The notes under the pieces were generated by a model. The model had not been told where the DNA came from. It saw nothing but the letters and a program-made list of their open reading frames with translations, and did no database searches. The translations under genes and the position numbers were made by a program. Of a stretch of DNA of 9,657 nt, positions 1 through 9,625 are shown one piece after another. Numbering within the stretch: position 1 is the first letter of the stretch; each line of letters begins with the position of its first letter. Where the stretch lies: NCBI GenBank assembly GCA_903939005.1, contig CAJAFH010000008.1:1-9657 (forward strand), in the 5' to 3' direction. Source of the DNA: an uncultured Actinomycetes bacterium (GTDB taxonomy: Bacteria > Actinomycetota > Actinomycetes > Nanopelagicales > Nanopelagicaceae).

Positions 1-1104
1 GCTCCAAAATCTGGAACTGGGCGAGAAGATAATTCCAATACTTCAATAGCGGCAAGTAAAAGTGCTGAGCAATCACAATTAAACCCACGCTACATTTTTG
101 AAACTTTCGTTATTGGTTCATCAAACCGGTTTGCTCATGCCGCAGCTGTTGCTGTTGCTGAAGCGCCCGCAAAAGCTTACAACCCGTTATTTATTTATGG
201 TGATTCTGGTTTAGGAAAAACTCACTTGTTGCATGCGATTGGTGCATACGCGAAAGAGCTATATGGCAATGTCCGTGTGCGTTATGTTTCATCTGAAGAA
301 TTTACCAATGACTTTATTAACTCGATCCGCGATGACAAAGCTTCGGCTTTCCAACGCCGTTATCGCGATTTAGATATTTTGTTGGTTGACGATATTCAAT
401 TCTTGGAAAACAAGGAACGTACCCAGGAAGAGTTCTTCCATACTTTTAATACTTTATATAACGCTAATAAACAGATCGTAATTTCAAGTGATCGCCCACC
501 GAAGCAATTAACTACTCTTGAAGATCGCCTGCGTAGCCGTTTTGAATGGGGTTTAATAACCGATATTCAACCGCCGGAAATTGAAACTCGTATCGCAATT
601 CTGCGTAAAAAGGCTGCCCAAGATAAATTAAACGCACCTGATGATGTTTTGGAATATATCGCGAGCAAAATCTCTACCAATATCCGCGAACTAGAGGGTG
701 CTTTGATTCGCGTTACGGCTTTTGCTTCCTTAAGCCGCCAAGGTGTTGATTTAGGTTTAGCTGAAATTGTTCTCAAAGATTTAATGCCAACCGATGCGGC
801 CCCTGAAATCACTGGCCAAGCGATCATGGCTCAAACTGCGGCTTACTTCAGTTTGACCCTCGAAGACCTTTGTGGCACCTCGCGTTCTCGGGTGTTAGTA
901 AATGCTCGCCAAATCGCGATGTATCTGTGCCGCGAGCTAACTGACCTCTCGTTGCCCAAGATTGGCCAAATGTTCGGCGGCCGTGACCACACGACAGTTA
1001 TGCATGCCGACCGCAAGATCCGGCAATTAATGGCTGAGCGTCGTTCGATCTATAACCAAGTCACTGAGTTAACGAACCGGATTAAACAGCAGGCGCAAAA
1101 ATAG
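1..1104 (+). CDS. dnaA: DnaA, chromosomal replication initiator (5' end outside window)
   Basis: DnaA is the AAA+ ATPase that binds DnaA boxes at oriC, forms a filament and melts the origin. The frame is open from base 1, so the start lies upstream; the ATG at 226 falls inside the AAA+ domain and is not the start. Of 367 visible residues, about 1-30 look like the low-complexity linker (domain II). The AAA+ domain follows, with Walker A GDSGLGKT (visible residues 67-74) and Walker B LLVDDIQF (Asp130-Asp131). Domain IV, from about residue 270, ends in the DNA-binding signature [11 protein letters not shown] (GRDHTTV at 327-333), which reads the DnaA box. Domain I and most of the linker are missing only because of the window edge. 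The stop is TAG at 1102-1104, and the origin lies directly downstream. Identification is certain; the true start cannot be given. Confidence 0.98.
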   Translation, partial: APKSGTGREDNSNTSIAASKSAEQSQLNPRYIFETFVIGSSNRFAHAAAVAVAEAPAKAYNPLFIYGDSGLGKTHLLHAIGAYAKELYGNVRVRYVSSEEFTNDFINSIRDDKASAFQRRYRDLDILLVDDIQFLENKERTQEEFFHTFNTLYNANKQIVISSDRPPKQLTTLEDRLRSRFEWGLITDIQPPEIETRIAILRKKAAQDKLNAPDDVLEYIASKISTNIRELEGALIRVTAFASLSRQGVDLGLAEIVLKDLMPTDAAPEITGQAIMAQTAAYFSLTLEDLCGTSRSRVLVNARQIAMYLCRELTDLSLPKIGQMFGGRDHTTVMHADRKIRQLMAERRSIYNQVTELTNRIKQQAQK

Positions 1105-1139
1105 GTATTTGTCTGATTTGAGGGGAATTACCCCCAGAT

Positions 1140-1190
1140 TGTGTATAAGTTGTGGATAACTGTGGAAAAGGAGGGGTTTTATGTGGGTAA
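1140..1190 (-). promoter_or_regulatory. Left DnaA-box cluster (four boxes, minus strand)
   Basis: Read on the minus strand, the boxes are TTATACACA (1140-1148), TTATCCACA (1151-1159, a perfect consensus), TTTTCCACA (1161-1169) and TTACCCACA (1182-1190). Their starts are 11, 10 and 21 bp apart, close to whole helical turns, so all four should face the same side of the DNA. That suits cooperative DnaA binding. The boxes are seen directly; the binding role is inferred from the known consensus and the location. Confidence 0.85.
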
Positions 1191-1250
1191 CTACTAGCCA
1201 GGTTGTTGAAGCGCTAAAGCCTGTTTCTGTCTCGGGTTTAGTAAACGGTT

Positions 1251-1323
1251 TTACCCACAACCTTTCCCACAGGTTAAAAGGCTTAAATTCGCCTCTGACA
1301 TGGGGTTATGACGTTTTCCCACA
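1251..1323 (+). promoter_or_regulatory. Right DnaA-box cluster (three boxes, plus strand)
   Basis: Plus-strand boxes are TTACCCACA (1251-1259), TTTCCCACA (1263-1271) and a second TTTCCCACA (1315-1323). They face opposite to the left cluster. The last box lies 14 bp before the CTA trinucleotide run, the place expected for the box that anchors DnaA before it extends onto single-stranded DNA. The variants with CCCACA instead of TCCACA are one or two bases from consensus, so individual affinity may be moderate. Confidence 0.75.
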
Positions 1324-1337
1324 GATAACTGGTCTGG

Positions 1338-1349
1338 TTACTACTACTA
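1338..1349 (+). promoter_or_regulatory. DnaA-trio-like repeat in the unwinding region
   Basis: The plus strand reads TTA CTA CTA CTA, so the complementary strand reads 3'-AAT GAT GAT GAT-5'. This matches the DnaA-trio, the repeated 3'-(G/A)AT-5' element first described in Bacillus subtilis, where DnaA assembles on one strand to open the duplex. It sits between the last DnaA box (ending 1323) and the AT-rich stretch, as in the described architecture. Function is inferred from sequence and position only. Confidence 0.6.
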
Positions 1350-1384
1350 CATATAACTATATGAAAACACCTGTGCGATTCCCG

Positions 1385-1440
1385 TTACTTAGTTTTCAAT
1401 TTTATCAATTATTAAAAATAAAAAACTTGCAAAGTTTTAC
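1385..1440. other. AT-rich stretch, probable DNA unwinding element
   Basis: By hand count only 9 of 56 bases are G or C, the most AT-rich stretch I found in the window. It follows the DnaA boxes and trio-like repeat and ends just before the dnaN ribosome binding site. It probably melts easily and may also hold the dnaN promoter; no clear -35/-10 pair stands out because the whole stretch is AT. Confidence 0.6.
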
Positions 1441-1461
1441 TACAGCGGGAAGGCTAACCAA

Positions 1462-2592
1462 ATGAAATTCATTGTTGAACAGAGCGCGCTAGCAGATTGC
1501 GTTAATTGGGTTTCTCGTAGCTTATCTACCCGCCCAATTAAAACCGAGTTGCTTGGAATAGTAATCGATGCAACCGGTTCAAACGTTGAACTTTCCGGTT
1601 CAGATTTGGAAACATCTAGTAAAGCTAATTTCGCAGCACAAATTATCGAAGCTGGAAAAGTTTTAGTTCCCGGAAAACTGTTGGTGGAAATAACTAGATC
1701 ACTACCAAACAAGCCAATTACAATCACTTTAGACGGCACTAGAGTTTTAGTTACTTCTGGCAGCGCAAAATTTACGTTACCCACTCTTTCAATTAACGAA
1801 TATCCAAACTTACCTGAACTCCCAGAAAGCACTGGCGTAATCGCTAGCGATACTTTCGCAGCGGCAGTTGCCCAAGTAGCTATTGCTGCTGGCCGCGATG
1901 ATTCACTACCAACCCTTACCGGCGTGCATGTAGAAGTAAATGAAAACACCGTTACTTTGGCAGCCACAGATCGCTACCGGTTAGCTGTGCGCGAAATGCA
2001 ATGGCAGCCCTCAAAACCAGGCGTAGAAACCACTGCTTTATTGCGCGCACGCACCCTGGCTGATGCAGCGAAATCACTAACTACCTCTAAAGAAGTTTCT
2101 TTATCTCTTGGCTCTACAGCTAGCCATGATCGTTTAGCGGGATTTGCTGGCGAAGGTAAAACAATGACATCACGCATGCTTGATGGAACTTTCCCGCCAT
2201 ACCGACATTTATTACCGCAAGAAATAACCACAACAGCAATCGTTGAAGTTGCGCCACTTCTAGATTCAGTTCGACGCGTGGCTTTAGTAACTGATAAAAC
2301 AGTGCCGCTTCGTTTGGAATTTACTAACGGCTCACTTTCACTCGAAGCAGGCGCGGGCGAAGAAGCACAAGCAACCGAGTCAATTGAAATTTCATTAACC
2401 GGCGAAGACATTTCAATCGCATTCAACCCGGTTTTCTTAGCCGATGGTTTAAATGCAGTCGGCACCCCATATGTACAAATTTCCTTTACTGGTTCTAATA
2501 AGCCCGCGATCTTGATGGGGCGCACCACGAAAGATGGCGCGGCTATCGAAAACTATCGCTACTTATTAATGCCAATGCGTTATGCCTCTTAA
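1462..2592 (+). CDS. dnaN: DNA polymerase III beta subunit (sliding clamp)
   Basis: DnaN forms a ring-shaped dimer around DNA, tethers the replicative polymerase and docks other replication and repair proteins. The 376-residue product has the normal length for three tandem clamp folds (roughly 1-120, 125-245 and 250-376). The family C-terminus, which forms part of the partner-binding cleft, is present as YRYLLMPMRYAS. An internal family stretch near AATDRYRLAVREM marks the second domain. The ATG at 1462 is supported by GGGAAGG at 1447-1453, eight bases upstream. It lies directly downstream of oriC, and recF begins 30 bp after its stop. No gnd gene lies between dnaN and recF, unlike in many mycobacteria and streptomycetes. 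I saw no defects. Confidence 0.98.
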   Translation: MKFIVEQSALADCVNWVSRSLSTRPIKTELLGIVIDATGSNVELSGSDLETSSKANFAAQIIEAGKVLVPGKLLVEITRSLPNKPITITLDGTRVLVTSGSAKFTLPTLSINEYPNLPELPESTGVIASDTFAAAVAQVAIAAGRDDSLPTLTGVHVEVNENTVTLAATDRYRLAVREMQWQPSKPGVETTALLRARTLADAAKSLTTSKEVSLSLGSTASHDRLAGFAGEGKTMTSRMLDGTFPPYRHLLPQEITTTAIVEVAPLLDSVRRVALVTDKTVPLRLEFTNGSLSLEAGAGEEAQATESIEISLTGEDISIAFNPVFLADGLNAVGTPYVQISFTGSNKPAILMGRTTKDGAAIENYRYLLMPMRYAS

Positions 2593-2622
2593 GTAAATTT
2601 ATTTAACCGATAGATACTCAAG

Positions 2623-3714
2623 ATGCGCATCACAAAGTTAGCGCTTAAAGATTTTAGGTCTTATCAGAACTTAGAACTAGATCTTCAGCCTGGCGTTAAT
2701 ACATTTATCGGCGACAACGGCAGCGGCAAAACAAATATCGCTGAGTCGCTAATTTATTTAAGCTTCTTATCTTCACACCGTGTTGCAAATAACCAACCTT
2801 TAATTTCCCTTGGTGCAACCCAAGCAATTATCCGTGCCGAAATTGAACGAGATGACCGCACCTTACAAATAGATTTAGAAATAAATGTTAGTAAAGCTAA
2901 TCGAGCCCGTATCAATCAAAACCCAACTCGTAGCCAACGAGAAATTCTTGGTGCGTGCCAAATAGTTTATTTCTCGCCGGAAGATTTAGATTTAGTTCGC
3001 GGCGACCCAGGCAACCGACGTGATTTTCTAGATCGACTATTAATCACCCGCAGCCCACGTTTAGCTGGGGTTATCGCCGATTACGAACGTGTTGTAAAAC
3101 AACGTAATACGCTGCTTAAAACTAGATCTAATAGCGCCACACTTCAACCATGGAGCGAACAGTTAATAAATATTGGTGCTAATTTAACCGCCGAGCGAAT
3201 CGCATTAGTTGCTGCGCTAAATCCGTTTGTTGCTGAAAACTACCGAAACTTAAATGAGGTCAAACCAGCAAGCATCTCTTATAAATCTAGCTCCGAAGGT
3301 TTAACTAGTGACGCGGTCAATAACGTCGTTGTTTTAACTAACCGGTTAGAAGAAGTTCAATATCAAGAGATTGAACGAGGTACCACTTTAATTGGGCCCC
3401 ATCGCGATGACTTAACTTTAACAATCGGTGATTTTCCAGCCAAAGGATATGCCAGCCATGGTGAATCTTGGTCTATGGCAATCTCACTACGTATTGGTTC
3501 TTTCAACTTATTAAAAAAAGAGGGCTCCGACCCAATTTTAATTTTAGATGATGTATTCGCCGAGTTAGATACTTCTCGCAGACTGCAATTAGTCGCGGCC
3601 ACAAAAATGGCAGAGCAAACAATTATTACCGCAGCAGTGGAAAGTGATTTACCCGCCGACTTAAACAGCACTAAATTTTATGTCACACCTGGCCAAGTAA
3701 AGGCTGGTAAGTAA
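2623..3714 (+). CDS. recF: RecF, DNA replication and repair ATPase
   Basis: RecF is an SMC-like ATPase that, with RecO and RecR, loads RecA at single-strand gaps and helps restart stalled forks. The 363-residue length is normal for the family. Visible motifs are Walker A GDNGSGKT (30-37), the ABC-type signature region HGESWSMAISLR (from His279) and Walker B with D-loop LILDDVFAELD (306-316, acidic pair Asp309-Asp310). The N-terminus MRITKLALKDFRSYQNLEL is typical, which supports the ATG at 2623. There is no convincing Shine-Dalgarno in the 30-bp gap after dnaN, so translation may depend on coupling or weak initiation. The TAA stop at 3712-3714 is followed at once by the next ATG. Confidence 0.97.
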   Translation: MRITKLALKDFRSYQNLELDLQPGVNTFIGDNGSGKTNIAESLIYLSFLSSHRVANNQPLISLGATQAIIRAEIERDDRTLQIDLEINVSKANRARINQNPTRSQREILGACQIVYFSPEDLDLVRGDPGNRRDFLDRLLITRSPRLAGVIADYERVVKQRNTLLKTRSNSATLQPWSEQLINIGANLTAERIALVAALNPFVAENYRNLNEVKPASISYKSSSEGLTSDAVNNVVVLTNRLEEVQYQEIERGTTLIGPHRDDLTLTIGDFPAKGYASHGESWSMAISLRIGSFNLLKKEGSDPILILDDVFAELDTSRRLQLVAATKMAEQTIITAAVESDLPADLNSTKFYVTPGQVKAGK

Positions 3715-4167
3715 ATGTCTAAACGAGATCTAGCTAAAGATTTGTTTATCTCTTATAAAACTGGATACATAAAAAAGCCAAGACCGGCGCGCGAAGTAAA
3801 TCTAAATCCCACCGACCCACAATTAATTAGCGATGTATTAAAGAATTTAATTCAAGATCGCGAATGGCAAAGTGGTATCGCCGAAGGAAACCTATTCGCT
3901 AACTGGGAAAGTATTGTTGGCGCTGAAATCGCCGAGCACACTGAACCAATTGCAATTCTCGAAGGTGTTCTTACTATTAGAACTTCTTCAACCGCGTGGG
4001 CAACTCAATTAAATTTAATTAGCAACGATGTTTTAACTTCACTCCAAGCCAGCGCGCCCGGTGCGTTGGTTGAAAAACTTTCAATAATTGGCCCTCAAGG
4101 CCCAAGTTGGAAGCGCGGCATCCGAACCATTCGAGGCGCTCGGGGCCCACGCGATACTTTCGGTTAA
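3715..4167 (+). CDS. dciA: DUF721 family protein, DciA-like helicase loader or operator
   Basis: DUF721 proteins include DciA, which interacts with the replicative helicase DnaB and is thought to be the ancestral helicase loader or operator in bacteria lacking DnaC or DnaI. Mycobacterial Rv0004 sits at the same place. The 150-residue product has a basic N-terminus (1-30), then the DUF721 core: LFANWESIVG (Trp64), the EH.EPI stretch, and SSTAWATQLNLI. The tail IIGPQGPSWKRG...RGPRDTFG is the actinobacterial ending. The ATG at 3715 touches the recF stop with no gap, and AAAGG at 3699-3703 lies inside recF, so the two are probably translationally coupled. The family call is strong; the helicase role is by homology and position. 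Confidence 0.92.
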   Translation: MSKRDLAKDLFISYKTGYIKKPRPAREVNLNPTDPQLISDVLKNLIQDREWQSGIAEGNLFANWESIVGAEIAEHTEPIAILEGVLTIRTSSTAWATQLNLISNDVLTSLQASAPGALVEKLSIIGPQGPSWKRGIRTIRGARGPRDTFG

Positions 4168-4190
4168 ATCGCCAATAAAGGGTGATTTTT
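4166..4190 (+). terminator. Possible intrinsic terminator after dciA
   Basis: AAATCGCC (4166-4173) can pair with GGTGATTT (4181-4188) to make an 8-bp stem with one G-T wobble and a 7-base loop. TT, a short GCC break and five more Ts (4194-4198) follow. The stem starts within the dciA stop codon. The stem is short and AT-rich and the T-run is interrupted, so it may be weak or leaky. It would separate the dnaN-recF-dciA unit from gyrBA. Confidence 0.4.
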
Positions 4191-4215
4191 GCCTTTTTCC
4201 AATAGGAACCCTAAA

Positions 4216-4247
4216 TGGGTAGTTAAAGATCGCTTAAAACCTACCCA
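4216..4247. repeat. 7-bp inverted repeat upstream of gyrB with a DnaA-box-like arm
   Basis: TGGGTAG (4216-4222) and CTACCCA (4241-4247) are perfect inverted copies with an 18-bp spacer. The right arm extends to CTACCCACA (4241-4249), one base from the origin box TTACCCACA. A weak promoter-like pair, TTGCCT (4189-4194) and TAAATG (4212-4217) with 17-bp spacing, would put the repeat across the transcription start. The repeat is seen directly; an operator role is speculative. Confidence 0.35.
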
Positions 4248-4333
4248 CAGGGCGAATAACGGCTAGATCTACATCGCTTTTACCACTAGGATTAAGGCTA
4301 TTAGCAACGGGATTTATCCCTAGCCGCCTCTGA

Positions 4334-6328
<1,995 letters not shown>

Positions 6329-8824
6329 ATGGATGAAATAAAAAAAGATTACGATCGCCAAGAAACTGTCGACCTACAAGTCGAAATGGCCCGTTCATAC
6401 CTTGACTATGCGATGTCAGTCATCGTTGGTCGCGCTCTGCCAGATATCCGCGATGGTCTAAAGCCAGTTCACCGCCGCGTTCTATACGCAATGTATGACG
6501 CTGGCTATCGCCCAGATAAGGGCTATTACAAGTCTTCTCGTATCGTCGGTGACGTAATGGGTAATTACCACCCACACGGTGACACCGCTATTTACGACGC
6601 AGTTGTTCGTTTAGCTCAACACTGGTCACTTCGTTATCCATTAGTAGATGGCAACGGAAACTTTGGTTCACCAGGTAACGACCCAGCGGCCGCAATGCGT
6701 TATACCGAAGCTCGCCTGTCACATATCGCCATGGAAATGATGCGCGATATCGACGAAGACACCGTTGATTTTTCACCTAACTACGATGGCCGCTCACAAG
6801 AGCCAAATGTCTTACCTTCGCGTTTTCCAAACTTATTAGTTAACGGCAGCGCTGGTATCGCTGTTGGTATGGCTACAAATATTCCACCACATAATTTGCG
6901 CGAAATCGGCGAAGGTGTGGCTTGGGCGCTTGCTCACCCAGAAGCTAAATCGGATGAACTTCTAGAACAGTTAATGAAAATTGTTAAAGGCCCAGACTTC
7001 CCAACTAAAGCACTTATTGTTGGTCGCACCGGCATTGAATCTGCGTACCGCACCGGTCGTGGCTCAATAACAATGCGCGCAGTTGTACAAGTCGAAGAAA
7101 TTAATAAGCGCACCTGTTTAGTGGTAACTGAACTTCCTTACCAAGTTAACCCAGATAATTTAGCTTTAAAAATTGCTGAACTAGTTAAAGATGGAAAAAT
7201 CAAAGGCATCGCAGATGTGCGCGATGAAGGTAATGAACGCCTTGGTCAACGTTTAGTTGTTGTTCTGCAAAATAGTGCGATTCCAAAAGTTGTTCTAAAC
7301 AATCTTTATAAGCAGACTCAACTACAAGATACTTTTGGTGCCAACATGTTGGCACTTGTAGATGGTGTTCCACGCACACTTCGCCTTGATGAATTTATTA
7401 AGTACTACATTGATCACCAAGTAGAAGTAATTGTTCGTCGTACTAAGTATCGTTTAGTTGAAAAAGAGCGACGCGCACATATCTTGCAAGGCTATTTAAA
7501 AGCACTTGATGCGCTAGACGCGGTAATTGCTTTGATTCGCGCTTCAACTACGCCTGAAGAAGCTCGCACCGGCTTAATGAAGTTACTTGATGTCGATGAG
7601 ATTCAAGCCAACGCAATTCTTGATATGCAGTTGCGCCGTATCGCTGCCCTTGAGCGCCAGAAGATCAACGACGAATACGACACCTTAATGGCTGAAATTA
7701 TTGAGTTAAATGCAATTTTAATTAGCCCAGAAAAACAACGCGAAATCATTGCGACCGAGCTTGCTGAACTAGTTGCTAAATATGGCGATGATCGCCGTTC
7801 TCAAATTGTGGCTAGCGAAGGCGACTTCTCAGCCGAGGATTTAATTCCAGATCAAGACGTAGTTGTGACAATTACTCGTGGTGGTTATGCCAAACGAACC
7901 ATGGCTGATTTATATCGTTCACAGCGTCGCGGTGGTCGTGGCGTTAAAGGCGCATCTCTTAAGCAAGACGACGTAGTTGATCATTTCTTTGTTGCATCAA
8001 CTCACGACTGGTTGTTGTTCTTCACTAACCAAGGTCGGGTATATCGCGCCAAAGTTCACGAACTACCTGATGCAGGTCGCGATGCCCGCGGTCAACATGT
8101 GGCTAACTTATTGGCATTTAAACCAGAAGAAACAATTGCGCAAGTTCTTTCAATTAAAGATTATCTTGCTGCGCCTCATTTAGTGCTCGCTACTAAAGCA
8201 GGTTTAATTAAAAAGAGCGCCTTAATTGAATATGACTCACCACGCGCTGGTGGCCTAATTGCAATTGCGCTAAAAGGCGAAGATGAAGTTGTTAGCGCGG
8301 CCTTAGTAGATGCCGGCGATGAATTATTGCTAGTTTCTAAAAAAGCTATGTCAGTTCGTTTTGCTGTCGATGATGAATCACTGCGCCCAATGGGTCGCTC
8401 AACTAGTGGTGTGATCGGAATGAAATTCCGCGCAGATGATGAACTCTTAACAATGGCGCGCATTACTGCTCAACATGCTGGCGACACTTTTGTATTCACT
8501 GCAACCGATGGTGGTTACGGCAAGAAAACACCACTTGATGAATATCGCCTACAAGGCCGTGGTGGTATTGGTATTAAAGCTGCCAAAATCGATGAAAACT
8601 CACGTGGTTCACTCGTTAGCGCACTTGTTCTGCGCAATGAAGATGAAATCCTGGCCATCACATCTGGTGGCACTGTTATGCGCACACCAGCGGCAGAAGT
8701 TCGCCAAACCGGTCGCGATTCCATGGGGGTTCGCCTAGTGAACCTCGACGATGGGGCCCAACTCTTATCAGTTACTTGTAACCCAGAGGAAGCAGGGGCG
8801 ACTTCTAGTTCAGAACCTGCTTAG
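6329..8824 (+). CDS. gyrA: DNA gyrase subunit A
   Basis: GyrA cuts and rejoins DNA and wraps it for supercoiling, forming an A2B2 tetramer with GyrB. The 831-residue product is complete. The N-terminal breakage-reunion domain starts at about residue 12 and has catalytic Tyr125 in [11 protein letters not shown]. The quinolone region [17 protein letters not shown] has Thr86 and Asp90 at the places of E. coli Ser83 and Asp87; Thr there also occurs naturally in sensitive species, so it does not by itself show resistance. The C-terminal beta-pinwheel, from about residue 510, carries the GyrA box QRRGGRG (532-538) needed for wrapping. The ATG at 6329 touches the gyrB stop with no clear ribosome binding site, so translation is probably coupled to gyrB. 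That makes the gyrB stop potentially polar. The last 15 or so residues are a Ser/Glu-rich tail. Confidence 0.98.
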   Translation: MDEIKKDYDRQETVDLQVEMARSYLDYAMSVIVGRALPDIRDGLKPVHRRVLYAMYDAGYRPDKGYYKSSRIVGDVMGNYHPHGDTAIYDAVVRLAQHWSLRYPLVDGNGNFGSPGNDPAAAMRYTEARLSHIAMEMMRDIDEDTVDFSPNYDGRSQEPNVLPSRFPNLLVNGSAGIAVGMATNIPPHNLREIGEGVAWALAHPEAKSDELLEQLMKIVKGPDFPTKALIVGRTGIESAYRTGRGSITMRAVVQVEEINKRTCLVVTELPYQVNPDNLALKIAELVKDGKIKGIADVRDEGNERLGQRLVVVLQNSAIPKVVLNNLYKQTQLQDTFGANMLALVDGVPRTLRLDEFIKYYIDHQVEVIVRRTKYRLVEKERRAHILQGYLKALDALDAVIALIRASTTPEEARTGLMKLLDVDEIQANAILDMQLRRIAALERQKINDEYDTLMAEIIELNAILISPEKQREIIATELAELVAKYGDDRRSQIVASEGDFSAEDLIPDQDVVVTITRGGYAKRTMADLYRSQRRGGRGVKGASLKQDDVVDHFFVASTHDWLLFFTNQGRVYRAKVHELPDAGRDARGQHVANLLAFKPEETIAQVLSIKDYLAAPHLVLATKAGLIKKSALIEYDSPRAGGLIAIALKGEDEVVSAALVDAGDELLLVSKKAMSVRFAVDDESLRPMGRSTSGVIGMKFRADDELLTMARITAQHAGDTFVFTATDGGYGKKTPLDEYRLQGRGGIGIKAAKIDENSRGSLVSALVLRNEDEILAITSGGTVMRTPAAEVRQTGRDSMGVRLVNLDDGAQLLSVTCNPEEAGATSSSEPA

Positions 8825-8899
8825 ATACGCACGAGTTTTGGTTAAGTAGCGACTTCGGGGTAACCTTTGGCGCTTACCGCAGATAAATCCATTATTTGC

Positions 8900-8974
8900 G
8901 GGCCTATAGCTCAGCCTGGTTAGAGCGCTTCCCTGATAAGGAAGAGGTCGATGGTTCGAGTCCATCTAGGCCCA
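8900..8974 (+). tRNA. tRNA-Ile (anticodon GAT)
   Basis: A full cloverleaf can be drawn. The acceptor GGGCCTA (8900-8906) pairs perfectly with TAGGCCC (8967-8973). The D arm is GCTC/GAGC (8909-8926), and the anticodon stem CTTCC/GGAAG holds loop CTGATAA with GAT at 8935-8937. The T arm is GATGG-TTCGAGT-CCATC (8950-8966). A8974 is the discriminator and CCA is not encoded. It lies 75 bp after gyrA, in the usual actinobacterial position. Confidence 0.97.
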
Positions 8975-8989
8975 CCCCCCGCTCAACAC

Positions 8990-9062
8990 GGGGACCTAGC
9001 TCAATTGGTAGAGCACCGCCTTTGCAAGGCGGGGGTTAGGGGTTCGATTCCCCTGGTCTCCA
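8990..9062 (+). tRNA. tRNA-Ala (anticodon TGC)
   Basis: The acceptor GGGGACC (8990-8996) pairs with GGTCTCC (9055-9061) with one G-T wobble. The D arm is AGCTC...GAGC, and the anticodon stem CCGCC/GGCGG holds loop TTTGCAA with TGC at 9023-9025. The T arm is AGGGG-TTCGATT-CCCCT (9038-9054). A9062 is the discriminator and CCA is not encoded. Only 15 bp separate it from tRNA-Ile, so the two are probably co-transcribed. Confidence 0.97.
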
Positions 9063-9101
9063 CTCAAGTAACACTTTTACGCACCCATTTATAAAAAACG
9101 A

Positions 9102-9107
9102 AAAGGA
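9102..9107 (+). promoter_or_regulatory. Ribosome binding site of the cyclophilin gene
   Basis: AAAGGA at 9102-9107 lies eight bases before the ATG at 9116 in a very A-rich leader. TATAAA at 9090-9095 could be a -10 element, but no -35 match sits at the right distance, so I do not call a promoter. Confidence 0.65.
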
Positions 9108-9115
9108 AAAATAAA

Positions 9116-9625
9116 ATGACAACAGCGACACTGCACACAACTATGGGCGACATCATCGTTGAACTTTTTCCTAATCACGCACCAAAGACCGTTGCCAACT
9201 TTGTTGAACTTGCAACTGGTGCACGCGAATGGGTTGATTCACGCACTGGCGAAAAAACAACTGCCAAACTTTACGATGGCACAGTTTTTCACCGCGTTAT
9301 CGCTGGCTTCATGATCCAAGGTGGCGACCCACTAGGTAACGGCACTGGCGGCCCAGGTTACAGATTTGCCGACGAATTCTCTGGTGAATTAATTTTTGAT
9401 CGCCCATACATTCTTGCCATGGCTAACTCTGGCCCAGGCACAAACGGTTCACAGTTTTTTATCACAGTTAAAGACACACCTCATTTAGACCGCAAGCACA
9501 CCATCTTTGGTGAAGTTAAAGAAGCCGCCAGCCAAGCTGTTGTTGATTCAATTGCAACAACACCAACTGGTGCACAAGACCGCCCAGTAACACCTGTCAA
9601 AATTAGTTCAATAACAATCGCATAG
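9116..9625 (+). CDS. ppiA: Cyclophilin-type peptidyl-prolyl cis-trans isomerase
   Basis: Cyclophilins speed cis-trans isomerisation of X-Pro bonds during protein folding. The 169-residue protein has no signal peptide or membrane segment, so it should be cytoplasmic. The active site is intact: [14 protein letters not shown] gives Arg60, Phe65 and Gln68 (human CypA Arg55, Phe60, Gln63), [14 protein letters not shown] gives Gln113 and Phe115, and His128 matches His126. The position of human Trp121, which contacts cyclosporin, is His123, suggesting weaker cyclosporin binding. An insertion around residues 36-52 ([16 protein letters not shown]) resembles other actinobacterial members. A cyclophilin gene near gyrA and these tRNAs is common in actinobacteria (for example Rv0009). 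The stop is TAG at 9623-9625, and the last 32 bp of the window hold nothing I can name. Confidence 0.96.
   Translation: MTTATLHTTMGDIIVELFPNHAPKTVANFVELATGAREWVDSRTGEKTTAKLYDGTVFHRVIAGFMIQGGDPLGNGTGGPGYRFADEFSGELIFDRPYILAMANSGPGTNGSQFFITVKDTPHLDRKHTIFGEVKEAASQAVVDSIATTPTGAQDRPVTPVKISSITIA

Larger units (their letters stand above)
1105..1461. other. oriC: oriC, chromosomal replication origin (dnaA-dnaN intergenic region)
   Basis: This 357-bp gene-free stretch lies between dnaA and dnaN, the usual actinobacterial origin site. It contains seven 9-mers matching or close to the DnaA box TTATCCACA. Four are on the minus strand (1140-1190) and three on the plus strand (1251-1323). A CTA trinucleotide run (1341-1349) and a stretch with about 16% GC (1385-1440) follow. 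This box cluster, trio and AT-rich order fits a bacterial unwinding region. A short GC hairpin at 1122-1134 just after dnaA has no T-tract. A 94-codon open frame (1181-1465) crosses the origin and is discussed in the findings; I do not call it a gene. Any dnaN promoter should also lie here, but I could not pick one with confidence. Confidence 0.9.

Noticed and set aside
1122..1134. Intrinsic terminator after dnaA (GGGG-AATTA-CCCC)
   Set aside because: The stem is only four base pairs and no T-tract follows; more likely incidental within the origin.
1440..1967. Long minus-strand open frames opposite dnaN (also 1974-2528, 5401-5829 and others)
   Set aside because: They lie antisense to strongly conserved genes, show no family motifs, and are shadows of codon bias on the coding strand.
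4286..4320. Imperfect hairpin (CTAGGAT...ATCCCTAG) in the gyrB leader as a riboswitch or attenuator
   Set aside because: The arms are bulged and short with no further structure or known riboswitch motif.
8859..8878. Hairpin GGTAA...TTACC after gyrA as a terminator or tRNA promoter element
   Set aside because: A five-bp stem with a ten-base loop and no T-run is too weak. The only promoter-like pair nearby (TTGGCG and ATTATT) would start transcription inside the tRNA.
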